Source: Nocardiopsis alborubida (GTDB taxonomy: Bacteria > Actinomycetota > Actinomycetes > Streptosporangiales > Streptosporangiaceae). Taken from it: a stretch of 64,000 nt of DNA. The translations under genes and the position numbers were made by a program. The DNA lies in the NCBI RefSeq assembly GCF_012396365.1, contig NZ_JAAXPG010000011.1, positions 124,001 to 188,000 of the forward strand, in the 5' to 3' direction. Of this stretch, positions 21,226 through 32,496 are shown piece by piece (the first letter of the stretch is position 1; each line of letters opens with the position of its first letter). The notes below the pieces were generated by a model. It saw only the letters and a program-made list of their open reading frames with translations, was not told the DNA's origin and ran no database searches.

Positions 21226-22458
21226 TCAGCTCAGCTCGTCGAGGGCCTTCTCAGCCTCGGCCAGCCACGAGCGGCGGGCCTCCAGCGCGTCCTCGTACTC
21301 CCTGACCCGGCGCTCGTCACCCTTCTCCCTGGCCTTGTCCAGCTTGGCCTCCAGGTCGGCGATCGCCGACGCCAGCTGGGCGGCCGTGTCCCTGGCACGG
21401 GCCCGCGCCTCGGGGTTGCTGCGCTCCCACTCGGCGTCCTCGGCCCGGCGCACGCCGTCCTCGATCTGGCGGAAGGCGCCCTCCAGCTGGTCGCGCACGT
21501 CGCGCGGCAGCTCACCGGCCTCCTCCCAGGCGTCCTGGAAGTCACGCAGCCGCGCACGCGCCCGGCGCGGGTCGGAGATCCCCGGGATCTCCGCCTTGGC
21601 CTCGGCCAGGATCCGCTCCTTGGCCTCGGCGTTGACCCGCAGTTCGGCGTCGCGCTCGGCGAAGGTCGCGTTGCGCGCGTCGAAGAAGGTGTCCTGCGCG
21701 GCCTTGAAGCGCGCCCACAGCTTGTCCTCGCTCGCCCGGTCCGCGCGGCCGCTGCGCTTCCACCGCTGCATCAGGTCGCGGTAGGCACGGGCCGTGGCCC
21801 CCCAGTCGGTGGAGCCCGACAGGGCCTCGGCCTCCACCACGATGCGCTCCTTCTCCACGCGCACCGACTCGCGCTCCTGGTCCAGGCTGGCGAAGTAGGC
21901 CTTGCGCCGCTTGGAGAAGGAGTTGCGCGCCGCCGACATGCGCTTCCACAGCGCCTGCTCGGTGGGCCGGTCGGCCCGCGGGGCCTTCTTCCACTCCTCG
22001 ATGAGCTGGAGCATCCGCTCGCCGCCGGACTTCCAGTGCGTCGTCTCCACCGCGACCCGCTCGGCCTCGGCGACGATGCGCTCCTTGACCTCACGGGCCT
22101 GGCCGCGCGCCTGCTCCTGCGCCTGCTTCTGCTCGACCTTGCGCTCCTCGGCGCGGCCCGCCAGCGCGTCCAGGCGCCCCATCAGAGACTCCAGGTCGCC
22201 GACCGCGTTCGCCTCCCGGACCGAGTCGCGCAGCTTGTCGATGTTCGACATCGCGGCGGAGGCGGACAGGTCGGTGTTGCGGAGCCGGTTCTCCAGCAGC
22301 TCCACCTCGGTGACCAGGGAGTCGTACTTGCGCCGGAAGAAGGTCAGCGCCTCCTCAGGCGCCCCCGCCTGCCACGATCCGACGACCCGCTCGCCTTCGC
22401 TCGTGCGCACGTAGACCGTGCCTTCGTCGTCTACGCGGCCCCAAGGGTCCGTGGTCAC
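21226..22458 (-). CDS. DUF349 domain protein
   Basis: Cytosolic, largely helical protein of 410 residues. At least three DUF349 repeats are visible between about residues 120 and 340, each with a W-(K/R)-x-x-(G/R)-(R/P)-A-x-R core: WKKAPRADRPTEQALWKRM, WKRSGRADRASEDKLWARF, WEEAGELPRDVRDQLEGAF. Each is followed by a coiled-coil-like stretch (FFDARNATFAERDAE). The ends are charged coiled coil. Function is not established. In actinobacteria this gene sits near relA and the metallo-hydrolase that is divergent from it here. ATG 22458 has CAGGAGGACACGG upstream, a good ribosome binding site. Confidence 0.8.
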   Translation of the reverse strand: MTTDPWGRVDDEGTVYVRTSEGERVVGSWQAGAPEEALTFFRRKYDSLVTEVELLENRLRNTDLSASAAMSNIDKLRDSVREANAVGDLESLMGRLDALAGRAEERKVEQKQAQEQARGQAREVKERIVAEAERVAVETTHWKSGGERMLQLIEEWKKAPRADRPTEQALWKRMSAARNSFSKRRKAYFASLDQERESVRVEKERIVVEAEALSGSTDWGATARAYRDLMQRWKRSGRADRASEDKLWARFKAAQDTFFDARNATFAERDAELRVNAEAKERILAEAKAEIPGISDPRRARARLRDFQDAWEEAGELPRDVRDQLEGAFRQIEDGVRRAEDAEWERSNPEARARARDTAAQLASAIADLEAKLDKAREKGDERRVREYEDALEARRSWLAEAEKALDELS

Positions 22459-22911
22459 CGTGTCCTCCTGCTGTCATGAACCCGGCCGTGGGGCGGGTTC
22501 GGGTCGTCGCGTCGCACTCCTCGCCGGTCCACGATGGGAACCACCGTGCTGAGCACGATATCCCCGTGATCCGGTGAGGGGCGCCGCGCCGTGAATTCAC
22601 GTCTGCGCGGATCACACTGGTCCGCGCGCCCTCGGGTATCGGGCCGGGCCGCCCGCCCGCCCAGCGCAGGCGCAGGTCGGGGCCCCGGTGTGCACCAAGG
22701 ACGGTGACCAATATGGCATTACCACGCGGTTTGGCAAAGAGGCCAGCCGCGGGCGGTGATCGAATGGTGATCAAACGCGTACCGGGGCAAGACAACCGGG
22801 TCGCCGACCCTCCCGTGCCTCGGTAGGCTGCACCCGGGGGGCGCTGCGTCCGGACCGTGGACCCGCCGCCCCGCGACCGCGCACCCGACCGAGGACAGGA
22901 CGACATCCGCC
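22459..22911. other. Divergent intergenic region DUF349 - metallohydrolase
   Basis: This 453-base gap has no gene. A perfect 13-bp palindrome, CGTGCT-G-AGCACG (22545-22557), and a tandem GGTGATC repeat (GGTGATCgaatGGTGATC, about 22757-22774) are visible. TAGGCT near 22825 could be a -10 for the hydrolase. No binding protein can be named. Confidence 0.3.
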
Positions 22912-23589
22912 GTGCTCATCGCCGCACTTCCCACCGGGCCCCTCGCCGCGAACTGCTACGTGCTCGCACCGGCCCCGGGCGGCGACTGCGTCATCGTCGA
23001 CCCCGGCCAGGAGGCCACCGAGCAGGTCGACAAGGTCCTGGCCGAGCACGGGCTGACCCCCGTCGCGGTGCTGCTCACCCACGGCCACTTCGACCACGTG
23101 TGGTCGGCCGCCGACCTGTGCGCGCGCCACGGTGTCCCCGTCCACCTGCACGCCGAGGACCGAGGGCTGCTCACCGAGCCCGCCGCGGGGGTGGACCCCG
23201 GTTTCGCCGCGCAGCTGTCCGCCCTGCTGGGCCCGGGCCCGCACGCCGAGCCCGACGACCTGGTCGAGGTCTCGGACGGCGAGACCCTCACGCTGGCCGG
23301 ACTGGACTTCGGGGTCGAGCACACCCCCGGCCACACCCCCGGATCGGTCGTGTACACGGTGACCACCGAGGACGGCGTCCCCGTGATGTTCGCCGGGGAC
23401 CTGGTCTTCGCCGGTTCCATCGGCCGCACCGACTTCCCCGGCGGCGACCACGCCGCCATGCTGCGCAGCCTCGCCAGCGCGGTGCTGGGCCGCCCCGACA
23501 CCACCCAGGTCCTGCCCGGCCACGGCCCGGCCACCACCGTCGAGCGCGAGCGCGCCACCAACCCCTACCTGCGCGATATCACCGGCTGA
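22912..23589 (+). CDS. Metallo-beta-lactamase-fold hydrolase (glyoxalase II-like)
   Basis: Binuclear metal hydrolase of 225 residues. The metal site is THGHFDHV (about 57-64), then the HTPGHTPGSVVY His, the Asp in FAGDLVFAGSIGRTDF, and the final LPGHGPATT His. It resembles YcbL/glyoxalase II enzymes that cleave glutathione- or mycothiol-type thioesters; actinomycetes use mycothiol, so a mycothiol thioester is a reasonable but unproved substrate. GTG 22912 gives a start right at the fold; the ribosome binding site is weak (GGACAGGACGACATCC). hisS, which I recall as the usual next gene in actinobacteria, is missing. Confidence 0.85.
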   Translation: MLIAALPTGPLAANCYVLAPAPGGDCVIVDPGQEATEQVDKVLAEHGLTPVAVLLTHGHFDHVWSAADLCARHGVPVHLHAEDRGLLTEPAAGVDPGFAAQLSALLGPGPHAEPDDLVEVSDGETLTLAGLDFGVEHTPGHTPGSVVYTVTTEDGVPVMFAGDLVFAGSIGRTDFPGGDHAAMLRSLASAVLGRPDTTQVLPGHGPATTVERERATNPYLRDITG

Positions 23590-23864
23590 CCCCGCGTCCC
23601 GGCCGCCCTCCCGTCCCGCAGGAACGACGTATGACCACCCCACGCCACCGAGGCGCCCACCGCCCGAGCGCGCCCGCGCGGCCGCACGGCGGACGAGATA
23701 CCCGCACCGGCCCCGCCTGAGGGCGGGCCGCCGGTGGCTCCGCACGCCCTTCCCGGGCTCCCCCCACCGGGGTGCCCGAAGGCCGTGTGCGCAGGATCTG
23801 GCCCGCACCCGAGCGCAGGTCGGGCACACTTGACACGAACTGAAGACGCTGAAGGAGTAGTCCG

Positions 23865-25619
<1,755 letters not shown>

Positions 25620-25634
25620 GGGTCCGCGGACCCC

Positions 25635-25673
25635 GTCGGGGACGGCGCGCGCACGGCGCGCGCCGTCCCCGAC
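25635..25673 (+). terminator. aspS terminator
   Basis: A 17-bp perfect stem (25635-25651 with 25657-25673) with a five-base loop starts 15 bases past the aspS stop. No U-run follows. Confidence 0.75.
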
Positions 25674-26289
25674 GCGTGTTCCGGGGAGGGCGCCGAAGGC
25701 ACCGGATCCGTCCTCCGGGCGCCGAAGAAATTCGCGGTCTCCGTGAGGTGCCCGAATTCATCCTATTTTGAACCTGTCTCATTCGGTCACTCGGCGAAAA
25801 CAGGTGATTATCGGGCGTCATGAAAGGGTGTGCGCGTGGCCGGACACGGCCTCGGGGCCCCGGTACGGATGCGCGGACAGCCGTCATCCCCTACCGTTGA
25901 GGGCGAATCACCCCTTCCGAGCCGCGATGAGAACGTGTTGTGGAGTGGACACGGATCTCACGGGGACGCCCCGCCCGCGGGTGGAAGTGGTGGCGGAGTG
26001 CATTCTGCGCTGTTGAGTCACACGGGCGTAACGATTTCCATCCTGCGGTCGGTCGGGTGCGACCGCGGGTGCGGAATCCGGCGCCCTCCCGTCGCGCCGA
26101 TGGAGCACGCGGGTCCGCGTCCAGCCAGCCCACACGGACGCCGGACGACGCGTGCGTCGGCCCTGCCCCCGTTCCGGCACCGGATCCGGCCCAGCCCCGG
26201 ACACTAGAATGAGCCGGTCGGAACGTTTCAAGGGTGACCGCGCCTGAGCGCGGGTGTGACGTCCGAGACGACATGAGGATGAGTCATAC
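25674..26289 (+). other. Long gene-free region upstream of the SpoIIE phosphatase
   Basis: About 615 bases with no convincing gene on either strand. Open frames here are short, Arg/Pro-rich and lack ribosome binding sites. The first half (about 25725-25830) is markedly AT-richer than the genome average. TAGAAT at 26205-26210 is a good -10 hexamer, giving a start near 26217 and a leader of about 70 nt for the downstream phosphatase. No -35 of the vegetative type was found, so an alternative sigma factor is possible. Confidence 0.3.
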
Positions 26290-28320
26290 GTGAACGGAAA
26301 ACGCGCTTCAGGCGATGGTTCCGAGAGCGCTCTCGCGGAGGCGTTCTCCCACGCCCCCGAGCCCATGGCGCTCGCCCTGGCCGACGGCGCGATCGTGCAC
26401 GCCAACCTGGCCTTCACCGAACTCTTCGGCCGCGACGCCCCCGAGCTCGCCGGAGGGGCCTGGTTCGACCTCCTCGACGGTGACGACGCCCAGCGCGGCG
26501 CACGCGTCCACGACGAGGCCCTCGCCGGGCGCTGGGGGCGCCGGTCCCGCCTGCGCCTGAACGTCGCCGACAAGGCCGCCCACCTGGTGGAGGCCGAGCT
26601 GCGTCCCCTGCCGGGGGACGGTGCGGAGGGCGCCCGCGTGGTCGTCCTGCTGCACGTGCTCTCCACCGAGGAGGCCGATCTGCGCGTGATCGGCGAGCTG
26701 CGCACCGACAACTCCGACTCCGTCCTGTGGAGCCTGGACCCGGTCAGCGGACGCCTGCGCGAGATGTTCGGCCCCACCCCGCTCGGCGCGCTGCTGGCCG
26801 GGAACGACCGCGAGCTCGAACGCATCCTGGAACGCGTCCACCCCGACGACATCGCCCGCGTGCGCGACGCCATCTCCGCCTCCTTCGCCGGACGCGACTA
26901 CGAGCAGCGCTTCCGCGTCTTCGACCGCCTCGGCGACGAGCGCTCCCTGCACGTGCGCGCCCGCTACGTGCCCGGCGACCCCGACCGCCTCGTGGGCATC
27001 GTCGACGACGTCACCGAGCACGTCCAGCTCGTGCGCCGCCTCGCCGACCGCCGACGCACCGAGGCCGAGCACGGCCGCCTGGTCACCGAGCTGTCCTCCA
27101 AACTCGTCTCGGCCACCACCGTCGACAAGGTCATGGACCTGCTCAGCGAGGAGTTCCTGCCCATCTTCGGCGGAGTCCACGCCGTCGCCCTCTACGTCGA
27201 GAACGGGCTCCTGCGCAGCTCGCCCAGCGCCCACACCAAGGGCGGCGACAGCAACATCGACCGCATCGACGGCCGCCGCGCCGACGACACCGACTTCCCC
27301 ATGGGCGCGGTCATCCAGGACCGCCAGCCCCGCTTCTTCGAGAGCCGCGCCGAGATCATCAGCCGTTTCCCCGCCGCCGTCGAGCTCATGCGCCAGGTGC
27401 GCGGCCAGGCCTGGGCCACCGTGCCCATCTTCGGCGACGGCAAGGTCGCCCTGGGCGTGTGGCAGATGGTCTGGGACCGCCCCCACCACGCCAGCCGCGA
27501 CGAGCGCGCCCTCATGCTCACCTTCGCCGGGCTCGCCGGGCAGGCCCTCCAGCGCATCAAGGCGCAGCAGGCCGAGCTGGAACTGGCCGACGCGGTCCAG
27601 CGCCGGATGCTGCCCCGCCAGGTGGCCAGCTTCCCGGACATGGACATCGCCACCAAGTACCTGCCCTCCCGAGCGGACTGGCGCATCTGCGGCGACTTCT
27701 ACGACGTCATCGAACTCCCCGAGAACAAGGTCGGCCTCCTGGTCGGCGACGTCCAGGGGCACGGCGTCGAGGCGGCGGCCGCCATGGGCCAGATCCGCGT
27801 GGCCTTCCGCGCCTACGCCACCAACCAGTCCGACCCCGGCGTCGTCCTGGGCGAGACCAACCGCCTGCTCACCGAGACCGGCGAGATCGTCTTCGCCACC
27901 TGCGGCTACCTCGTCGTGGACCGCGAGAGCGGCGTCATGCAGGCGGCCTGGGCAGGACAGCCGCCCGCCGTCCTGGCCACCCGGAGCGGCTACGAGCTCT
28001 GGGAACCCGAGACCGGTCCTCCGCTGGGCGTGCTCTCCGACCCCGAGTACACGGTCACCACCCGCATGCTCACGCCCGGCACCGCCCTGCTGCTGTGCTC
28101 CGACGGGCTCGTGGAGAGCTCCGAGGTGCCCATGGGGGACGGGCTGGCCCGGGTCGGCGCGGCGCTCGCCGAGCACCACGAGAGCCCCGAGGCCGCAGCG
28201 CACGTCATCGCCGAGATGGCCCCGGCCGGACGCGGCGACGACATCGCCCTGCTCATCACCCGCATGATCCCCTCGGCCGAGCCCGCGAGGGACCGCGCCG
28301 CCGTGGTGTCCACGACCTGA
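26290..28320 (+). CDS. PAS-PAS-GAF-SpoIIE/PP2C-type serine phosphatase
   Basis: Signal-responsive phosphatase of 676 residues, probably acting on an anti-sigma-factor antagonist (STAS protein). Order: PAS at about 14-110 (FSHAPEPMALALADGAIVHANLAF), a second PAS-like domain at 125-250 ending IVDDVTEHVQLVRRL, a short coiled linker, GAF at about 265-425, and a PP2C domain from 430. Metal-binding Asp residues lie in GDFYDVIEL (near 468) and LVGDVQGHGVEAA, with the closing GRGDDIALL near 647. This catalytic set looks intact. Start GTG 26290. No anti-sigma kinase domain and no sigma or STAS gene is adjacent, so the partner lies elsewhere. Streptomyces and relatives have many such proteins in stress and development. 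Confidence 0.9.
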   Translation: MNGKRASGDGSESALAEAFSHAPEPMALALADGAIVHANLAFTELFGRDAPELAGGAWFDLLDGDDAQRGARVHDEALAGRWGRRSRLRLNVADKAAHLVEAELRPLPGDGAEGARVVVLLHVLSTEEADLRVIGELRTDNSDSVLWSLDPVSGRLREMFGPTPLGALLAGNDRELERILERVHPDDIARVRDAISASFAGRDYEQRFRVFDRLGDERSLHVRARYVPGDPDRLVGIVDDVTEHVQLVRRLADRRRTEAEHGRLVTELSSKLVSATTVDKVMDLLSEEFLPIFGGVHAVALYVENGLLRSSPSAHTKGGDSNIDRIDGRRADDTDFPMGAVIQDRQPRFFESRAEIISRFPAAVELMRQVRGQAWATVPIFGDGKVALGVWQMVWDRPHHASRDERALMLTFAGLAGQALQRIKAQQAELELADAVQRRMLPRQVASFPDMDIATKYLPSRADWRICGDFYDVIELPENKVGLLVGDVQGHGVEAAAAMGQIRVAFRAYATNQSDPGVVLGETNRLLTETGEIVFATCGYLVVDRESGVMQAAWAGQPPAVLATRSGYELWEPETGPPLGVLSDPEYTVTTRMLTPGTALLLCSDGLVESSEVPMGDGLARVGAALAEHHESPEAAAHVIAEMAPAGRGDDIALLITRMIPSAEPARDRAAVVSTT

Positions 28321-28350
28321 CCGGTGCCCTTGGCCGCCTACTCTGGACAG

Positions 28351-29694
28351 GTGTCCGAAACGCTCTTCGACGACGCCGGCGCGGAGGCCGCCAGGGGCCA
28401 GGAACCGCTCGCCGTGCGCATGCGCCCCCGCACCCTCGACGAGGTCGTGGGCCAGCGCCACCTGCTCGGCGGGGGCAGCCCGCTGCGCCGCCTGGTCGAG
28501 GACGACGCGCCCATGTCCGTGTTCCTGTGGGGACCGCCCGGCACAGGCAAGACCACCCTGGCCACCGTGGTCAGCCGCGTCACCAAGCGCCGTTTCGTGG
28601 AGCTGTCCGCCGTCAACGCCGGGGTCAAGGACGTGCGCGCCGTCGTCGACGACGCCCGGCGCCGCATGGGCATGCACGGCACCCGCACCCTGCTCTTCGT
28701 GGACGAGGTCCACCGCTTCAACAAGACCCAGCAGGACGCGCTGCTGCCCGCCGTGGAGAACCGCTGGGTCAGCTTCATCGGCGCCACCACCGAGAACCCC
28801 TTCTTCTCCGTGGTCAGCCCCCTGCTGTCGCGTTCCCTGCTGCTGTCCCTGGAGTCGCTGGAGGACGCCGACATCCGCGCCCTGGTGGACCGGGCCGTCG
28901 CCGACGAGCGCGGACTGGACGGCCGCTACACGCTCTCCGACGAGGGGGCGGACCACCTCGTGCGCCTCGCGGGCGGCGACGGCCGCCGCTCCCTGACCTA
29001 CCTGGAGGCCGCCGCGCTCGTCGCCGGCCCGCCCGCGGCCGAGCCGGTCACCATCACCGCCGAACACGTCGAGCGCGCCGTCGACCGGCACGCCGTGCGC
29101 TACGACCGCTCCGGTGACCAGCACTACGACGTCGTCAGCGCCTTCATCAAGAGCATGCGCGGTTCCGACCCCGACGCCGCCCTGCACTACCTCGCGCGCA
29201 TGATCGAGGCGGGGGAGGACCCCCGCTTCATCGCCCGCCGCGTGGTCGTGCACGCCAGTGAGGACGTCGGCATGGCCGACCCCACCGCCCTCCAGACCGC
29301 CGTGGCCGCCGCCCAGGCCGTCGAGCTCATCGGTATGCCCGAGGCCCGCATCAACCTCGCCCAGGCCGTCATCCACATCAGCCTGGCCCCCAAGTCCAAC
29401 GCGGTCATCTCCGCCATCGACGCCGCCGCGGCCGACGTGCGCGCGGGCCTGGCCGGACCCGTCCCCGCCCACCTGCGCGACGGCCACTACCGGGGCGCCG
29501 CCGAACTCGGCCACGGCAAGGGCTACCGCTACGCCCACGACTTCCCCGGCGGCGTCGCCCCCCAGCAGCACGCCCCCGACGGGCTCGCCGACCGCGAGTA
29601 CTACCGGCCCACCCAGCACGGCGCCGAACGGCGCTTCAGCGAGGTCCTCCAACGCATCAAGGAGGTCCTGCGGGGCGGCGGCCAACGCGGCTGA
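28351..29694 (+). CDS. rarA: Replication-associated recombination protein A (AAA+ ATPase)
   Basis: RarA/MgsA (Mgs1/WRNIP1 family) acts at stalled replication forks. It has 447 residues: AAA+ core with Walker [10 protein letters not shown], Walker [16 protein letters not shown], sensor [10 protein letters not shown], and the C-terminal tetramerisation region ([23 protein letters not shown]). The GTG at 28351 is preferred because TACTCT (28339-28344) places the transcription start at it, a leaderless arrangement. A GTG at 28324 in the same frame would start upstream of that -10. In Streptomyces I recall rpsD between this gene and the alaS region; it is not here. Confidence 0.92.
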   Translation: MSETLFDDAGAEAARGQEPLAVRMRPRTLDEVVGQRHLLGGGSPLRRLVEDDAPMSVFLWGPPGTGKTTLATVVSRVTKRRFVELSAVNAGVKDVRAVVDDARRRMGMHGTRTLLFVDEVHRFNKTQQDALLPAVENRWVSFIGATTENPFFSVVSPLLSRSLLLSLESLEDADIRALVDRAVADERGLDGRYTLSDEGADHLVRLAGGDGRRSLTYLEAAALVAGPPAAEPVTITAEHVERAVDRHAVRYDRSGDQHYDVVSAFIKSMRGSDPDAALHYLARMIEAGEDPRFIARRVVVHASEDVGMADPTALQTAVAAAQAVELIGMPEARINLAQAVIHISLAPKSNAVISAIDAAAADVRAGLAGPVPAHLRDGHYRGAAELGHGKGYRYAHDFPGGVAPQQHAPDGLADREYYRPTQHGAERRFSEVLQRIKEVLRGGGQRG

Positions 29695-29773
29695 GCGCGG
29701 GGGAGCGGGTCCGCGATGCCGCGGTGAGCCGCGCGTGCGGCGGACGGGACCGGACAGCGCACGCCTTCGGGGA

Positions 29774-29795
29774 GGGCACCCGGGCACGGGTGCCC
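29774..29795. terminator. Hairpin between convergent rarA and pseudokinase
   Basis: GGGCACCC/GGGTGCCC with a 6-base loop lies eleven bases from the pseudokinase stop codon in the 112-base gap between convergent genes. Confidence 0.5.
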
Positions 29796-29806
29796 GTCCA
29801 CGGCGG

Positions 29807-31390
29807 TCAGTCGGTGAACAGCTCCGTGACCCGCACGATCTCGCGGGGGCCGTCGTCCCCCTCCTCGGCGGGCTCGGCGAAGGTCACCTCCACGATCACC
29901 ACCGGGCCCCACGACAGGTAGTCGACGAAGTCGCTCCCGGTCAGCTCCCAGGTGCCCCGGCCCTCGTCGTCGATGAACAGGTGCTCGGGCGCGGCGCAGA
30001 ACTTCGCGCAGAGCACCGCGGCGTCGGGGGCGATGACGGCCTCCCCGGGCTCCCCGGCCGCGTCCCACTGCTCGGCCCAGGCCGAATGGCTGGGGATGCC
30101 CTGGCCGCGGACCGGCTCGTCCTCGCGGTCGACGGGGGTGTACACCCACGGCCCGGACTCGGGGGACTCCTGCTCGGCGGGGTCGAACCGCACCACCAGG
30201 GTCAGCGGGTCCTCCTCGGCGACGGGACTCGGCGACGCGGCCTCCTCCCCGGCGGCATCCGAGGCCAGGGCGTCCCCCTGCCCGGGGGCGAGCAGCCGGG
30301 AGACGCCCCACACGCCGCCGCCGACCAGCGCGAGCGCGAGCACCGCGCTCCCGGCCAGGAACACCGCCCGGGTGGGGCGCCGGTTGGACATGCGTCCCTC
30401 CAGCCGGATGACCTCGGGCACCCGCGCGGGGGGCTCCACGGCGTGCCACTCGCGTTCCAGGATGCGCGCCAGCTCGTCGCGGTCCGGTGCCGCGGTCGCG
30501 CCCCCGGCGTGGGAGCCCCCGCCGCCCTCCACGGCGTTCTGGGCCTGCCACACCGCGATGACCGCGCCGATCACCTCGCGCAGGCTGGGGCGGCCGTCCG
30601 GGTCGGGGTCCAGCGAGCGCCCGACCACCGGCTGGAGCCCCCTGGCCAGACCGGTCAGGTCGAAGGAGCCCTGCGCGGCGCGCTCGGCGATCTCCTCGGG
30701 CTCCCCGGGGCCGAAGGGCAGGCGCCCGGTCCCGGCGAAGGCGACCACGGCGCCCCAGGCGAACACGTCGGCTGCGGGCGTGGCCGCCCCGCCCCGGAAG
30801 CGCTCGGGGCTCAGCCAGGTGGCACCCGACCCGCGCATCCGCTCCGGGGAGGCGACGACCGCGCACTCCATGATGTGCGGGCCGTTCGACTCCAGCAGGA
30901 TCTCGCTGGGGCGCAGCGACCCGTGCGCCACGCCGCGCGCGTGCAGCGCGGACAGCCCCTCGGCCAGGCCGGTGGCCAGCGCGACGAGCTTGCCGGTGCC
31001 CAGCCCGCCGCGCTTGGTGACGAAGTGGGACAGCCGCTCGCCCGCCATGTAGGGCATGGACAGCCACGGGGGGTTGGCGTCGCTGTCGAAGACCAGGGGG
31101 ACGACCACGCGCGCGGGGTCGACGCCGGACAGGGCCCGCAGGCGCCGCTCCAGCGCGGGGTAGGCGTCCGCGGACTCCAGTTCGGGGGATGTGAGGACCT
31201 TCACTGCCACCAGGCGGTCGCCCGCGCTGGCGGAGGCGGTGTCCACGGCGGCGTAGACGGTGCCGCTGCCCCCCTGCCCGAGGCGCCCGAGGACGAGGTA
31301 GGGGCCGATCCGTGAGGGGTCGTCCGGATAGAGGGGGGCCAGGTCCGGCGGTACCAGTACGGAGATCTCTCGGGGAGAACGAGGGCTCAT
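29807..31390 (-). CDS. Membrane serine/threonine pseudokinase with extracellular domain
   Basis: Kinase-fold protein of 527 residues. The N-lobe has a glycine-rich loop LGRLGQGGSGTVY (about 35-47) and VAVK with Lys64. The catalytic loop reads HGSLRPSE (156-163) instead of HRDLKPxN, so Arg, the catalytic Asp, and the metal-binding Asn are replaced by Gly, Ser and Glu. The DFG position reads ECA (175-177). WLSPE still marks the activation segment end. A single transmembrane helix lies at about 342-365. The outside domain of 160 residues is acidic and has two Cys close together (CAKFC). ATG 31390 has AGGA upstream. It probably binds or scaffolds rather than phosphorylates. Confidence 0.85.
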   Translation of the reverse strand: MSPRSPREISVLVPPDLAPLYPDDPSRIGPYLVLGRLGQGGSGTVYAAVDTASASAGDRLVAVKVLTSPELESADAYPALERRLRALSGVDPARVVVPLVFDSDANPPWLSMPYMAGERLSHFVTKRGGLGTGKLVALATGLAEGLSALHARGVAHGSLRPSEILLESNGPHIMECAVVASPERMRGSGATWLSPERFRGGAATPAADVFAWGAVVAFAGTGRLPFGPGEPEEIAERAAQGSFDLTGLARGLQPVVGRSLDPDPDGRPSLREVIGAVIAVWQAQNAVEGGGGSHAGGATAAPDRDELARILEREWHAVEPPARVPEVIRLEGRMSNRRPTRAVFLAGSAVLALALVGGGVWGVSRLLAPGQGDALASDAAGEEAASPSPVAEEDPLTLVVRFDPAEQESPESGPWVYTPVDREDEPVRGQGIPSHSAWAEQWDAAGEPGEAVIAPDAAVLCAKFCAAPEHLFIDDEGRGTWELTGSDFVDYLSWGPVVIVEVTFAEPAEEGDDGPREIVRVTELFTD

Positions 31391-31774
31391 GAGCGTCCTG
31401 TCGATGCTTCTGGGGCCGAGGGGGCGGCTGAGTGTCCGCACATCGTAGTCAGCTTTTCGGAAGGACCGGGCTTGCGGACGATTGTCCCCCGGGGCGGGCG
31501 GGCCGTCGATCCCCGTGGCCCGGACCGGCCATCCCGCGGGGGTGCGGACGCGCCGTGGCGTCCTCGCTCACCCGGAGGCGGGACGCGATAGGGTCGGCCG
31601 AAACCGGCCCGTCCCGCGCGGACCACAGGGGAGGATCCGCCGAGCCAGGGAACGCCCGTTCGCGGCGCCCGGCCCGGCGCGGTCGCCGGCGTCCCCCGGT
31701 CCCCGGTCCCGGCGCGTGCGCGAGGGGCCGCCGCACACCCTCGAAGTCACCCTCTATCTGCCCACGGAGCCCGC
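31391..31774. other. Divergent intergenic region pseudokinase - DUF948 gene
   Basis: This 384-base gap has no gene. On the minus strand TACGAT (31447-31442) could be the pseudokinase -10. On the plus strand ACGGAG provides the ribosome binding site of the DUF948 gene. No repeats of note. Confidence 0.3.
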
Positions 31775-32167
31775 ATGCTTACCGGAGGAGAGGTCGCCGC
31801 GCTCGTCGCCGCGGTGGTCTGGGCGGTGCTGGCCACGTTCCTGTGCGTGGCGCTCGTCAAACTCATCAAGCTCATCGACGAGGCGACCAAGGTCGTGTCG
31901 GAACTGGGGGAGCGCACCCCGCCCCTGCTGGACGACGTCGCGTCCACGGTGGAGCGCACCAACACCTCGTTGGAGCGGGTCGAGGAGATCACCGCCAACG
32001 TTCAGGCCAGCTCCGAGGACGTCTCCACGATGACCGCGCTGACCCGCTCGGTGCTCACCGGTCCGCTGGTGAAGGTGGCCTCGCTGTCCTACGGCGTACG
32101 CCGCGTCCTCGGCCAGCGCAGGGCCCTGGCGGTCGTGCGCACCCGCAGGAGGAAGGCGACCCGGTGA
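31775..32167 (+). CDS. DUF948 membrane protein
   Basis: Protein of 130 residues with an N-terminal transmembrane helix (VAALVAAVVWAVLATFLCVALVKL, about 7-30), then an amphipathic coiled-coil stretch (VSELGERTPPLLDDVASTVERTN) and a basic C-terminus (RRRKATR). DUF948 proteins are found next to alaS in many actinobacteria; function is unknown, perhaps a membrane-linked coiled coil. ATG 31775 has ACGGAG nine bases upstream. Its stop overlaps the next start (GTGA), so the pair is translationally coupled. Confidence 0.8.
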   Translation: MLTGGEVAALVAAVVWAVLATFLCVALVKLIKLIDEATKVVSELGERTPPLLDDVASTVERTNTSLERVEEITANVQASSEDVSTMTALTRSVLTGPLVKVASLSYGVRRVLGQRRALAVVRTRRRKATR

Positions 32168-32442
32168 TCGGCAGACTGTTCTACCTCGCCGCGGGGGCCG
32201 CCATCGGCGGTTACGCGGTCCACCGCGTCCACCGCGCCCGGCGCGCACTCACCCCGGACGGTATCGCCGAGCGCGTGGAGGGCCGGGTCGACGAGTACCG
32301 GGGCGCCCTGCGCGAGCTCAACGAGGACCTGGCCGAGGCCGTGCGCGAGCAGGAGGAGGAACTCCTGCGCCGGTACGCCCCCGAGAAGGGGCGCCGCCCC
32401 CTGCCGGGGGCCGGCGACCGCGGGCTGCCCGGGGCCGGTTAG
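32164..32442 (+). CDS. Small membrane-anchored protein of the alaS neighbourhood
   Basis: Protein of 92 residues. A short N-terminal hydrophobic helix (LFYLAAGAAIGGYAVHRVH) is followed by a charged helix (ERVEGRVDEYRGALRELNEDLAEAVREQEEEL) and a disordered Gly/Pro tail. It resembles the DUF6167-type proteins that pair with DUF948 upstream of alaS; I am not certain of the family. GTG 32164 overlaps the upstream stop codon. With its partner it may form a small membrane coiled-coil complex; no reaction can be assigned. Confidence 0.7.
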   Translation: MIGRLFYLAAGAAIGGYAVHRVHRARRALTPDGIAERVEGRVDEYRGALRELNEDLAEAVREQEEELLRRYAPEKGRRPLPGAGDRGLPGAG

Positions 32443-32496
32443 CCGTCCCCTAAAGTGGTCCGCGAGACACGCATCCCCCTCACGCTGGAGCCGCCC

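Noticed and set aside
25830..26207. A 125-codon frame upstream of the SpoIIE phosphatase.
   Set aside because: No ribosome binding site, composition unlike real genes here, no recognisable domain.
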